This document shows, one piece after another, positions 54,501 through 62,389 of a stretch of DNA of 64,000 nucleotides. The notes beneath the pieces were generated by a model. That model did no database searches, was not told the origin of the DNA, and saw only the letters and a program-made list of their open reading frames with translations. The position numbers and the translations under genes are program-made. The stretch spans positions 91,578,170 through 91,642,169 of the forward strand of contig NC_134834.1 of assembly GCF_004210375.1 (NCBI RefSeq), given 5' to 3'. Positions within the stretch are counted from its first letter, which is position 1, and each line of letters opens with the position of its first letter. This DNA comes from Tachypleus tridentatus (taxonomy: Eukaryota > Arthropoda > Merostomata > Xiphosura > Limulidae).

Positions 54501-57500
54501 GATCAAATCTGCTTTTATTAGAAGATCTAAATATCTGACACTTGTCAAGAAACCAGTTTTTACCTGAGAATTCCGCAAGCTTAATTTTAATAACACCTGC
54601 ACACTGGAATCATAAGAGAAGTTAACATAAATAATATTAAGACAAACAGGTTTCAAACAAAACTACTGATGTTTAGCAATGAGAAAAAAAAAGAATTAAA
54701 GATTTTCTTTACATGAATTTTGTTGCATGTTATTTTTGTTTTATACATACATGAAAATAACAGAAAGATCAACATACATAAAAGCAAAAATATAAGAACC
54801 TTGAAACAGGTATCTATGTGCAAAAACTATGATGATGGAACTATGTCTACATAAATCATACAGCTAGTTTCTCTTGAATTTTATTAAAAGTGTACTACGA
54901 GTTTTTCAAAAACACTTTTAAAACAAGTCAAATACTCTTCTCGAGACATAATAAAGAATTTTACAAATACTATTATTTACGTTCCCGCTATTCAGTTTAC
55001 ACTTTCTGTCACAGCATTATTTATTGTTCACAAATTAAAGTTACTATTCACATTCAAACTTCAATCCTTAAAATATGTAACCACATATAAAGATAAATAT
55101 GTCATGATTTAAAGATATGTCAAGTGTCTTTATAATGAACAGACATGCTTTTATAGATTATTGGTAAAGTAGAACCTTAAACTACTGTACCTTTGTCTGA
55201 TCTCATTGAGAAAGGCAAATGCTCTTGACCTTTCAAATTCCTATTAACAAAAATAAATATCATCAAGTATCGAAATGAAATAAAAAGGTTATATCCACAG
55301 CTAAATGTTAATAAGAACAAATGGTTTTTGGAGGCTAAAAATATTTATATAAATACTATTTCTCATTACTGGGTAGTATGTATTATAAATAATTCTTCCA
55401 ATAGAGTAATTTATCTACATATATAGCACAACACTACAAACATTTTTAACAAGTCACAATATGAAGTATACACAATTTTTACAAAAAGGTTAAAGATAAG
55501 TACAATACAATGATAATACTTTGAAAAGGTTTTCTGGTTATTCTAAAAATGTATTAGATCAGAATAAGTTTTTAGCTAAAACATACTAGTGACAAATTAG
55601 CAAAAGAAGAAACACACATTAAAAAATTACAAGTACTTTTGTCAGTTATATTGCCAATATTACTAACTGTAATGTTATTGACAATGAAATGTTTGATGAA
55701 TCTTATTAAATCCCATAAATGCAATTAATAACCCTATATAACTTGTAATTAATTTCTTGAAAATCATACTTAAAATTACCCATAATATATCAATGTCCCT
55801 TACCCTCGTGACCTAAACTGTTGTGAGATCATGAAGTAGGATGCCTGTGACCTGGTCAGAACTGTTTTTGCATAAAATTATTGTGGTTGAGATTTTTTAA
55901 CTTAAGGCTATATTGTAAGTACAGGACAATAAAAATGCTACTGAAAGCAAATCAGGGAAGTGTGTCAATCCCCTTTGCACATCAAGCTATAAAACACAAT
56001 TAATAATGATAACCTTAAATAAATCCATAGTTAAGTAACATAAGTCACACATTTTGATACAAATATGTCAAATTTTTACACACAAATACAAAACAATTTA
56101 ACATTTTTTACGAGTGAAACTGATTTCACACAGATACTGAAAAACTGACAGCCTTTAGTCGTCGAGTTTGCATTCATTATGTAAACATCCATCTGATTCA
56201 AAATTACGGATAACTTTGATGCATGCAAAATACATGCAACCAATATTCCTCCACTTTACCACCTTTCACACCTTACTGAACATGCATCGGGAGATCTCAC
56301 GTGAGCCCTGCTTCACAGCATAAACCAGATTTCGAAGCTACAGTCATGTTAGAAAAACTACATATCAGGCAGTTCTGGAGAGTTAGGTGGTAAATTTTCA
56401 GAGATAAGTAACTGTTTGAAATTAAATTTTATTCTAAAAGTTTAAAAATTAGATTTATATTTGAAATATGGAAAAACTGAATATTCACACTTGCAGAGAT
56501 GTAAACTGGGAAGAGTTAAGATGATACAAACACATATGTGCTATAAAAAATGAAGGTAATAACCTAGATCATGCTAAAAATGTGTTTAAGCTAAGCTGTT
56601 TGACAACTGAGAACCAAAAAAATTCATGAAACTGATTAAAAGGAAAACAAGCAGATCAGGCCAGCACTACACACAGACTGAACCTAAGGACATTCAGAGA
56701 GATCACACAAGAAAGGGGTTAGTTATGCTGGGAAAATGTTTATACGTGGATCAGTAACTTCAGCCAATTTATTAATGTAAATGGTTTCAAGATCCATGGA
56801 GCAAAATTCATCATATGGTACAGACAACCTATTTCATGCCCCTCTGTGAGATTCTGCTATTACAATACAACAATGAATATCCTTGGTAAGACACAGAAAA
56901 CAATATTCTAAATAAAAATATGGGTCAATTAGAGTTGGTAACACAACTGGCTAGAAACATTGGTTACTATAGTCGTGGTACTTTGGAGAGTACCAATATT
57001 TGGTAATAAAACTTGCCAAGTAGGTTTGACTTTGTTTGTTGTTGAGTACAAAGCTATACAAGGGTTGTATTAAGATCACCATTAGTACTGAAACCTGATT
57101 TTTAGCATTATAAGTCATCACACCTACAGGGGACATCTTTGACAGGAAAGTCCTATCAGAATACATTTTAGTTTTTCATGTAAGATCTATTGATGCATGT
57201 GAAATAATGGTGGAAAATGGGAGAGCAGAGAATTATGGGTAGGTAGCACATGCTTTACAATTTATCAAGGACATTAAGAACTATAATCCATACAGTTCCT
57301 GAGGACACATGAGTGAACTCAACAAAACAATGTTTTGGCATATCAGATGCAAGTCCACATGATCAAAACATACTGAAAATGTTACAATATAGAAAATGTT
57401 TACTTACATCATCTGTTATACACAGATAGGTTAGTGAATCGTCCAAAATGTAATGAAACAAGTAGCTGAAAAAGGAAAAATTAAACAGTAAAAAAATGTT

Positions 57501-60500
57501 TCAGCCAGAATTGTGTATATATTTTGGTAATTATCCATTGATAGAAACAAAACATATTTTTTACAAGGAAATATATTCAAAGTGGTATCTCGTAACATTC
57601 CAAGTCCTCATTTCAGTACTTTCGAAACAATAACTTCACATCATATTTAGCAGTGAAATAAAAAAGATGGACAAACCTGAATACTGGATGTAACATCTGA
57701 CAAGAGTCTATGTGAACGTGTCTACTCATAAGTGATGAATAATTACTTTGCCAATTGCTAACACTTGATATGTACTTTTAGAGCCATGCATTTAACATTC
57801 ACCTAAGCTAATACGTATATACAAAATTAAATACATAATTTACTGTTACTTACGTTTTCATTTTTTTCATACACCTTCATATTTCCTACATAATCCATGC
57901 ATCAACTATTTAGCTTACACTGTTCTGATACAATGTCAAATTACACATTGTTAGGTTCTGAATTAGTTTTTTAATTCTTTATTCTATATGCTCTTCAGTT
58001 TGTCTAAAGACCATGCTAAGAAATAGGACTAGAGCATTGCTACTAAAAATAATATTTATATGAAAAATTTATATGCAAAAATGGCTCGTTTGGGTTGAGA
58101 AAATATTTTACATAGAAGAGCAAACAACATTTCGAATTTGAATTATATATCACACATTTACATTACTTAAGTTTTATAAACTATGTTTGTATATATAGAT
58201 TGGAGTGGCCAAAAAATATTAATATTGTTTTTTTAAAACTTATCTCATTAACTGTTGCCTAAAAATAATTATACCACAACATGAAATGTACATACATTCT
58301 GCTAACTGTACACAAGATACGTTTCATTACCTCTAGATCTGTGTAATAAGTTTTCTATGAAGTTCACTTCTTTTACACAATTAAACATGAATATAAGAAT
58401 TATATAATGTACACTTTTTCTCAATATTTAACCAAATGTGCATGAGGCTTGTCCAACAAAGCATGTATTGGAGAAGTAACACTGCCTATCATATCAAAAT
58501 TAGTAACTGTTTCTTCATGAAATGTGGCATGCATTTAGTAAAAAGTACAAGTCTGTTGTACACAGAAAACCAAATACATTAAAAAGGTATTTGTTTTCAA
58601 GATGTTCTGAGAAGTCAGACAGAAAGGTAATTTCATGTTAAGAATAAAAATACTTTTGTCCATTGTGCAGTTTGTGTTTTACATTTACAACACCTTTAGA
58701 TCATCCAAAATACATACTGATAGTTCTTATCAGTATCTCTGTATACTGCACCCAGTATCTCCCAACTCTATCATAAAATATCACTAAATTACAGTGTCAA
58801 CTGAATGATTGATAACTATGGCATAAAATATATAATATCATGTTGACTGGCACTCAGTAAACAACCACGAAATGAGCACTTGCATCTCTGCCTGTGCACA
58901 TGAAATTAATTAAAAAAATGTTTTAGTTAAATTAACAAATAATGTTGCCATTAAAAAATATATAACAATGTTTTGGAACAGCATAGGGTTCCCAGGAATT
59001 ATTTCCACACTGTTCTACAACTTGACTTTAAAAAATAAAAATTATTTTCCAAAATAAAACTTCATGATATCAACTACTCAAAATGCTCAACACGACAATC
59101 CTTAAACACTGACCATTAAAAAAGGAAAAAAGATAAATACAAAGATGCTTTCAAAATTACAGTAATCCATTGATATCTAGGAACAAATGGGGCTAATGCC
59201 ATTCCAAGTTATCAAAAGATTAGTTATTGAAGTAATTTCCTCCTGCCCCTAAATCACAACATTGCTGATCTAAATACATAGAAAGATTACTGTTGTTTGA
59301 ATTGTTTTTTTCAATTTCATCCAGAGCTACACAAGGGCTATCTGCACCATGTATCTCTAATTTAGGAGTGTAGAGGAAAGAACTAGAGAGAAGGTAGATA
59401 GTCATCACTACCTACCACCAACTCTTGATCCACTCTACTAATAAATAGGGGGATTGAACATTTCATTATAATGCCACCACAGCTGAAACAGAGAGCATGT
59501 TTGGTGTGATAGAGATTTGAACCCACAACCCTCAGATTACAAGTGTCCTAACCACCTGATCATGTCAGCCTAAATTAAATTTAAAATAAAATTAACAGCA
59601 CTGCAACCTTGAAGGATGTGGTAAGTGACAAAGGTGATTGTAGGAGGGCTTAATGCACTGTGGTAAATACTGTACACTACTTAAACATTACTTTATCAAT
59701 GAAAAACATTTTGAATGGTCACTTAAACAATAAATTATTCACTTAAAAATTAAAGATTATTTTGTAATTAAATTATTCACTGTCTGAAGACATCAGCTGT
59801 CACTGAGATTCTGGGATAAGGCAAGGGAAGCTGGTATTGCTGGAATTGATGTCTGAAGAAGAGTATCCAGATGCTTCAGACAGGCCTATGGAGGCTTCAC
59901 TACTGGTAGAAGAAAGATTCATCTGGGTCTTTTTGACAGGGGCAAAAAAGTCAGACATTTTCCCTATTTGTAATTGCTGTACTGACACTTGATTATATCT
60001 GCCCTAATATCTCTAAAAGTTATATAATGTTGTTCCACATTAGGCAAATGCTCAGATGACTCCAAGGCCTTGTACAAGTATAGCTACAGATCTGGTAACT
60101 TGAGCTGAGGAATGGGATCTTCATTGTCATTGTTTGGCTCTTCCATGCCTTTCTGAGAGACACTAGTATCTCTTTATCATAACAAAAACCTTGATTTTCA
60201 CTATCTCTCTACAGTGTTGTCCTCTGACACCTCTGTCTTGCCACCTCAGTTCATAAAGTCCTCAGTCCCAAACCTAACAAAGTCTACCTTCATCTCAGTG
60301 TCTTTGAAAAGTTTATTCCACACATTACTGAGGGTTGATACGCTGAGGCTTTTATACACTGGTAAGCTGCTCATAATGTTCTTGAGTACCCTTGGTTTTA
60401 TTGCCTTATCCACAATCATTGGTTGCAGTTGGTGTGTGATGTTCTCATTCACATAGCAGATAATGGAGACTGGATCTTTTGCTAGTTTTCTACCAAGCTA

Positions 60501-62380
60501 AGTAAAACTCATGCCTAACAGCCTAGGTGTTGGTAGGTACAGCTTGCCAGAAGAAGCCTGTTTCATAATCTGTTGCACATCTGGGTGATGAGGAGTTACA
60601 AATCTCTCACAGTCTTCTCGAGCCACTTTATAAAGGGCTAAATACTGTCATTATCTGCACTTGCCGACTCCCCTGCAACTTCTCAATCCACTAAGCAATG
60701 ATGAGCCCAAAAGCTAAGCAGCCAGCCACTACTTGCTGTAAAGCCTTCATTGTTTAGATGCTGTGCCAGGCATTTTGATTGTCCACACTTCAAATGTTAA
60801 TACCAGAAGCAAGCTCTTGCTTCTACCACTTGAGGCTTTATCCTCTCTTAGGTCTTATTTGAACTGTTTGGAACATCCAAACTTAATGCATGTGCCTTAA
60901 TCTTGAGCCTGATTTCTTAGTATCTCAAAATGTGCTTGTTTTGATGATAAATTCCTCACACACATTATACACCTGCATCCACCCTCACAGAAACTTTCAT
61001 ATTTTCTTCAAGCTTAAGGAATTTTAACTTCAATAATCCAATTCTATAACTTCTAGATGCCTTCTTTATAAGGGATGAATAACACATGGAACATGATAAA
61101 TCATAGATAAGGCAAAATACACAGCAATGAATAATGAACAATGGACAGTGCACCAACTAAAGCTCAACTGAGGAAAAAAACTGCTTGAATACCATGTGAA
61201 ATTCTGTCACTGCTCAGCAACTCATACCCAGTTACGTCCCTAATGCCTCAGGTATCCTTTCTGCACATGACACAAGATTTTAGTGACTTACATTCAAAAT
61301 TCTGTTAAATCACATTTTGTTGATGTTATAACAATTAGTATAATATCTAAGTTAATATATACATATTTTGATAGTAGATACATTTTAAGTTCTTAATTTT
61401 ATAAGGTAATATTTTAAAATATTCTGAAATTCCCACACTGTGACAAACAACCTATTTTCTCAAGGTTATTCTACTCTCTATTTTACCCTCTCCCCCAAAA
61501 AAAAATTCCTAGAAAATCCTCATTGCTCAGATGAACCATAATTTTTATAGCCTTCAATTCTGTTTGATTACAAATATCAAATAGAAAATGAGATTCCTCC
61601 AGCCACACTAACCTGTCATGTACTCACTTCCTTTAATTATATATCATCTACAACCAATAAAAAATCAATATTTGTGTCTATTAAATGATGTGGTATATTA
61701 CATTGTGCTCTAATTCAATACATGCACATTACTCTTACTGTAAAAAAATTTCCCAAGAGAAAATTAGCCATTTGCTTGGAAGAATTTGTAAGGACTCTTC
61801 TCACAATGTTACCAAGGGACGAGTGCACTTTTCTTTAAGCACTATTTTTTATCGTGAAAGTTATTTTTAACAGGAAGTTCTTAAACACTTAATAAAAACA
61901 CCACCACAAATGTAGACAGCATTGCATTTTTCTACTGTGCTTTTGCTACAAAGTATTAATTATGCCAATATTTTATCACACCAAACACAAATTTTAAACA
62001 GCAAACAAATTTAAATACACCCCCTTTAATCTGATTACAAACCTATAATTTGTAACTGCATACATGATATGTAACAATTCCATAAGACATATTCATTATG
62101 TTGATTAAGTAAAGTAACTTATTTATCAGGGTCATTCTGAAGTGCTCATAATTATGCTCAAGAAGATATTAAAAAGTGGATGAAATTAGATCAATGAAAA
62201 ATACTGAATATATTACTTTAATACATGTACTTACCTCCCATGGGAATAAGTAAGTTTTGGTGTATCTGGTGATATCTTTGATAAAATCTGTTCTGTAACT
62301 TCCAAAAAATTTCCAGCACAGCTGGCATACTTTACTAAAATAGTTGTGCCTCTGGATACAACAGAATATAATATAGGCAT
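21525..62380 (-). CDS. VAMP7: VAMP7, longin-domain R-SNARE (8 coding exons, 218 aa)
   Basis: Joined coding exons, in transcript order: 62380-62235, 57465-57408, 55240-55191, 53139-53052, 52651-52561, 42355-42288, 34524-34432, 21587-21525. Reading frame is kept through all junctions and ends in TGA; 218 residues against about 220 in vertebrate VAMP7. Residues 1-115 are a longin domain (starts MPILYSVVSRGTTILVKYAS, later YLFHYI and YLCITDD). Residues about 124-184 are an R-SNARE motif with zero-layer Arg150 in DTVASRGERLELL. Residues 189-206 are an Ile/Val-rich membrane anchor, followed by a 12-residue lumenal tail ending WPNCV. Family knowledge: VAMP7 sits on late endosomes, lysosomes and secretory vesicles and pairs with Q-SNAREs to drive fusion; the longin domain can fold back on the SNARE helix and inhibit it. 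No inactivating change is seen. The exact identity rests on remembered vertebrate VAMP7; YKT6 and SEC22 lack this combination of tail anchor and sequence. Confidence 0.96.
22471..23777. repeat. 57-bp minisatellite, about 23 units
   Basis: Unit ggtatccatgtttatctcct + ctactatcagtcactacaag + cctcatgccaactgcag, with a PstI site (CTGCAG) in nearly every unit. Units are almost identical. Variants: tcatgCcaac or tcatgAcaac in blocks (A variant about 22,970-23,090 and 23,307-23,490), one unit with ccatatttatttcc near 22,700 and one 4-bp deletion at about 23,200. Because 57 is a multiple of 3, several frames stay open for hundreds of codons on both strands; these are not genes. It lies in the last VAMP7 intron, about 0.9 kb from the terminal exon. 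Confidence 0.97.
24324..24354. repeat. (GTAG)n/(GT)n microsatellite
   Basis: gtaggtaggtaggta followed by tgtgtgtgtat. Confidence 0.9.
24600..26130. other. Purine-rich intronic stretch, no gene recognised
   Basis: The plus strand is strikingly A/G-rich (agaagga, gagaaa, gatgaag runs), so the VAMP7 transcript is pyrimidine-rich here. Open frames on the minus strand (25,350-25,885) are Leu/Phe/Ser-rich low-complexity translations of that bias, not a recognised protein. An old SINE-A interrupts it. Confidence 0.45.
25225..25395 (-). repeat. SINE-A, antisense, old and CpG-poor
   Basis: gggaaggcagatagtcaaca, ctacccaccatcagcttttg, and gagtaagcatgtttggtgtc follow the reversed SINE-A order. Only about one CpG remains. 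Confidence 0.7.
26148..26960 (-). repeat. LINE copy 1 3' UTR with internal duplication
   Basis: A block of about 280 bp is present twice in direct order (about 26,205-26,480 and 26,525-26,805), sharing cctgccaggaagactaacag and cacctgaagttgg. A shorter third related block follows at 26,860-26,940 (ccaggatgactaacgggta). Copy 2 has only one long block plus the short one. Confidence 0.75.
27031..30604 (-). pseudogene. LINE copy 1 ORF2 (APE endonuclease, RT, RNase H), inactivated
   Basis: Starts MTTLIQWNC then an early TGA where QWNCRG is usual. The APE endonuclease follows (QETF near 30,500; LGHFNGHHPLWAS near 30,205, where GDFN is usual, so an active-site Asp is His; SDHFSI near 29,968). RT: DGPDDAHYDMLHYLSP, HYRPIALTSCICKTLERMV, VPQGCVLS and the catalytic box CVDDFHIS (about 28,725). 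RNase H: IDTDGSKSGDCG, AELYAISLALDHI and TIYTDSLSSLLALE (27,640-27,870). A final Cys/His motif CSLCNIQITVSHILLSC lies near 27,240. Several frameshifts and stops separate these. The order is canonical for a LINE polyprotein of about 1,190 residues. Confidence 0.88.
30860..31717 (-). CDS. LINE copy 1 ORF1, gag-like nucleic-acid-binding protein
   Basis: 285 residues without interruption. The C-terminal half has three zinc knuckles at about residues 139-205: CFQCQMFGHSKTSC and CAHCGGKDHDACEC (both CX2CX4HX4C) and CVKCNGSHPSYFRSC (CX2CX3HX6C). These bind LINE RNA in ribonucleoprotein assembly. The region before them (FAVRRISTRKDEVTLPTNNL and on) matches the usual gag layout of Jockey/I-type LINEs. 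The true start may lie upstream since family members are often longer. Copy 2 has the same protein in decayed form. Confidence 0.85.
   Translation of the reverse strand: MSPFYIQKGLEGLAGSPKSVKKLRSGDILVETSTTQHSELLLNSKAIGDIPFEVTPHATLNSSRGVIVERDLKNIPESEILAGLSAQGVFAVRRISTRKDEVTLPTNNLILTFTSPLAPATIKAGYLICRLRLYIPNPLRCFQCQMFGHSKTSCRGSLTCAHCGGKDHDACECDMDPHCVKCNGSHPSYFRSCPKWLEEKEVQRLKTTHNISYPEARELLSATPSQTYAAALCSTTTVGVQTDLSVPPRESFSKQMKSLLTSVVKKVDESTSTPISVLPIHSNKP
32250..34431. other. Intronic sequence, no feature recognised
   Basis: AT-rich VAMP7 intron between the LINE 5' end and coding exon 7. Short frames only; no domains or repeats that I could match elsewhere in the window. Confidence 0.4.
34432..34524 (-). 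CDS. VAMP7: VAMP7 coding exon 7 (SNARE end and start of membrane anchor)
   Basis: 93 bases, residues 168-198. SVSFRKSSRGLARSMLLKNI is the C-terminal SNARE layer and juxtamembrane basic segment; KLTIIIIVIII starts the anchor. Acceptor ttttctag, donor ATT|gtaagt, phase 0. The preceding intron is 7,763 bp. Confidence 0.95.
34525..37859. other. Intronic sequence, no feature recognised
   Basis: AT-rich intron. A less AT-rich patch at about 36,090-36,750 may be an old element but shows no motif or paired end that I can support. Confidence 0.35.
37860..38245 (+). repeat. Dispersed repeat, copy 1 of an inverted pair
   Basis: Matches the complement of 61,237-61,590 over about 350 bp. Shared blocks include attttctatttgata, tataaaaattatggtt, ttttgaatgtaagtcact and tgtgtcatgtgcag. 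Similarity is patchy, with insertions. No coding capacity seen. Confidence 0.65.
39610..39700 (-). repeat. Possible SINE-B fragment, antisense
   Basis: aaacccaatttttagcatta followed by taaactctaacactgcttaa-type sequence resembles the SINE-B head seen at 57,080-57,130. Confidence 0.35.
40177..40467. repeat. Tandem repeat, 3 units of about 96 bp
   Basis: Units begin gaaccaa(c/t)gactagaggaaa at 40,177, 40,275 and 40,371 and each ends gatgagtctcccaataat. The spurious 90-95-residue frames across it repeat with the unit. Confidence 0.9.
41434..41695 (-). repeat. SINE-A, antisense, full-length but CpG-free
   Basis: Tail first (tttgcacagagctaatcaag), then gagctactattttactaaca and agtgagcatgtttggtga, then the head ending ctaatcacctagttatgcct + ggcc. 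Every consensus CpG position is TpG, CpA or otherwise changed. Confidence 0.8.
42288..42355 (-). CDS. VAMP7: VAMP7 coding exon 6 (zero-layer Arg)
   Basis: 68 bases completing Asp145 and encoding TVASRGERLELLVDKTENLN then AT. Arg150 is the ionic zero-layer residue defining R-SNAREs and falls at the same number as in vertebrate VAMP7. Acceptor cttcatag, donor ACA|gtaagt, phase 0. It is separated from exon 5 by a 10.2-kb intron that holds the second LINE copy and the DIRS-like relic. Confidence 0.95.
43907..46044 (-). pseudogene. DIRS-like tyrosine-recombinase retroelement, degenerate
   Basis: In minus-strand order, pieces in several frames match a DIRS polyprotein. RT active-site region: DGWLLLAPSTQLAKFH (45,850-45,905), where YLDDWLL is usual, followed by KSLLTSKQLVFDLGIFFQ. 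RNase H: DDKATILHIHN, SCQGSIHSKTFLHLVLGFS, then GNEVVGGLSWHN and TEWMLHRWIF (45,190-45,430), matching the N..VAD.LSR..TEW.LH..IF ending. Next a piece like ISCVLLITSD.LAQPWFLLL (44,930-45,010). Last, a tyrosine-recombinase end: YLVRALK, WDLSPATLMG and PLATHFNCQLVDTVQAGMLS (43,925-44,210). Frameshifts and stops throughout; it cannot be functional. No terminal repeats were found. Limits may extend to about 47.3 kb. Matches are from memory of the family, so moderate confidence. Confidence 0.6.
48247..50484 (-). pseudogene. LINE copy 2 ORF2 remnant (RT and RNase H only)
   Basis: Starts inside the RT N-terminus (VGPDDVHYEMLCHLSPASLT), with NYPPIALTSFFCKTLERVV, catalytic CVDDFHIS near 49,945, RNase H AELYAISLALDHIEA and TIYTDLLSSLLALE near 48,870-48,960, and the terminal CCLCNTQITVSHILLSC near 48,440. 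The APE domain and ORF2 start are gone with the 1.35-kb deletion. A further stretch of RT between the LERVV and CVDDF boxes is shortened. Several frameshifts. Confidence 0.85.
50716..51490 (-). pseudogene. LINE copy 2 ORF1 remnant
   Basis: Zinc-knuckle region survives: CFQCKWFGHPKTSC, CTRCGGKDSDAKKC, CVHCNGSHSFYFCSC. It is followed by the same WLEEKEVQ segment as copy 1. The N-terminal part before 51,207 is out of frame and contains stops. Confidence 0.85.
52561..52651 (-). CDS. VAMP7: VAMP7 coding exon 5 (linker and first half of SNARE motif)
   Basis: 91 bases encoding residues 115-144 plus one base. Acceptor cataacag, donor ATTG|gtaagt, phase 1. KYYSDSRDVDTVSKVQGELD and DLKNIMIKNI contain the heptad positions of the N-terminal half of the R-SNARE helix. 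Confidence 0.95.
53052..53139 (-). CDS. VAMP7: VAMP7 coding exon 4
   Basis: 88 bases completing Arg85 and encoding residues 86-114: FKTTYGARAQTALPYAMNSE followed by FSRALANQM. Acceptor cacaaag, donor ATG|gtaggt, phase 0. This ends the longin domain. Intron 3 before it is 2,051 bp and intron 4 after it only 400 bp. Confidence 0.95.
53270..53465. repeat. Fold-back inverted repeat plus direct repeat
   Basis: Left arm 53,270-53,332 and right arm 53,353-53,410 are inverted copies (ttctaaactgcaagattcta against tagaatcttgctgtttagaa), about 60 bp each with small gaps, separated by about 20 bases. The loop block aataacacaaacaaacacag recurs at 53,443-53,462 after another aattcattgtgtaactgt. Looks like two head-to-head copies of a short element plus a partial third. 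Confidence 0.8.
53470..57024. other. Introns 2-3 of VAMP7; nothing besides exon 3 recognised
   Basis: AT-rich sequence with only short frames. A patch at 56,150-56,350 is less AT-rich and contains scattered CpG, but no motif was recognised. Confidence 0.4.
55191..55240 (-). CDS. VAMP7: VAMP7 coding exon 3
   Basis: 50 bases encoding EFERSRAFAFLNEIRQ and two bases of an Arg codon. Acceptor ttaatag, donor AAAG|gtacag, phase 2 exit. It corresponds to the long longin helix that in vertebrate VAMP7 reads DFERSRAFNFLNEIKKRF. Confidence 0.95.
57025..57140 (-). repeat. SINE-B, antisense, CpG-free
   Basis: gtttgttgttgagtacaaag, ctatacaagggttgtattaa, then actgaaacctgatttttagc and attataagtc: reversed SINE-B order. 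No CpG remains. Confidence 0.6.
57408..57465 (-). CDS. VAMP7: VAMP7 coding exon 2
   Basis: 58 bases completing Ser49 (AG+C) and encoding residues 50-68, YLFHYILDDSLTYLCITDD. Acceptor ttcag, donor GAT|gtaagt, phase 0 exit. This is a central strand and helix of the longin fold. The preceding intron is 4,769 bp. Confidence 0.95.
59310..59573 (-). repeat. SINE-A, antisense, full-length but CpG-free
   Basis: From the tail (atttcatccagagctacaca + agggctatctgcacc) to the head (ttgaacccacaaccctcaga ... ccacctgatcatgtcagcc). All CpGs of the flank copies are lost here. It may sit inside the Tigger-like element that surrounds it. Confidence 0.82.
59775..60870 (-). pseudogene. Tigger/pogo-like transposase relic
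   Basis: Minus-strand frames give FTASSGWLLSFWAHH and AGESASAD (60,670-60,760), then DYETGFFWQAVP (about 60,530-60,570) where DETGLFW is typical, so the first catalytic Asp appears as Tyr. Then PMIVDKAIKPRVLKNIMSSL PVYKS (60,340-60,425) and a C-terminal MSDFFAPVKK segment (59,930-59,960). Frameshifts and several stops. A sequence at about 59,159-59,215 (acagtaatccattgatatct, ccattccaagttatc) resembles a Tigger terminal repeat, but its partner was not found. Confidence 0.6.
61237..61590 (-). repeat. Dispersed repeat, copy 2 of an inverted pair
   Basis: Reverse-oriented match to 37,860-38,245, with shared ctgcacatgacaca, agtgacttacattcaaaat and aaccataatttttata blocks. It lies within VAMP7 intron 1 as counted from the coding start. 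Confidence 0.65.
62235..62380 (-). CDS. VAMP7: VAMP7 coding exon 1 (start codon)
   Basis: Encodes residues 1-48 plus two bases of codon 49 (phase 2 exit). The donor is AG|gtaagt. The ATG at 62380-62378 is preceded by ACCAAAG, and 9 bases upstream there is a tttcattag acceptor, so this is probably exon 2 of the transcript with the 5' UTR exon outside the window. The start is the longin N-terminus, MPILYSVVSRG, which must be near the true start because longin domains are N-terminal. Confidence 0.95.
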
Positions 62381-62389
62381 CTTTGGTAC

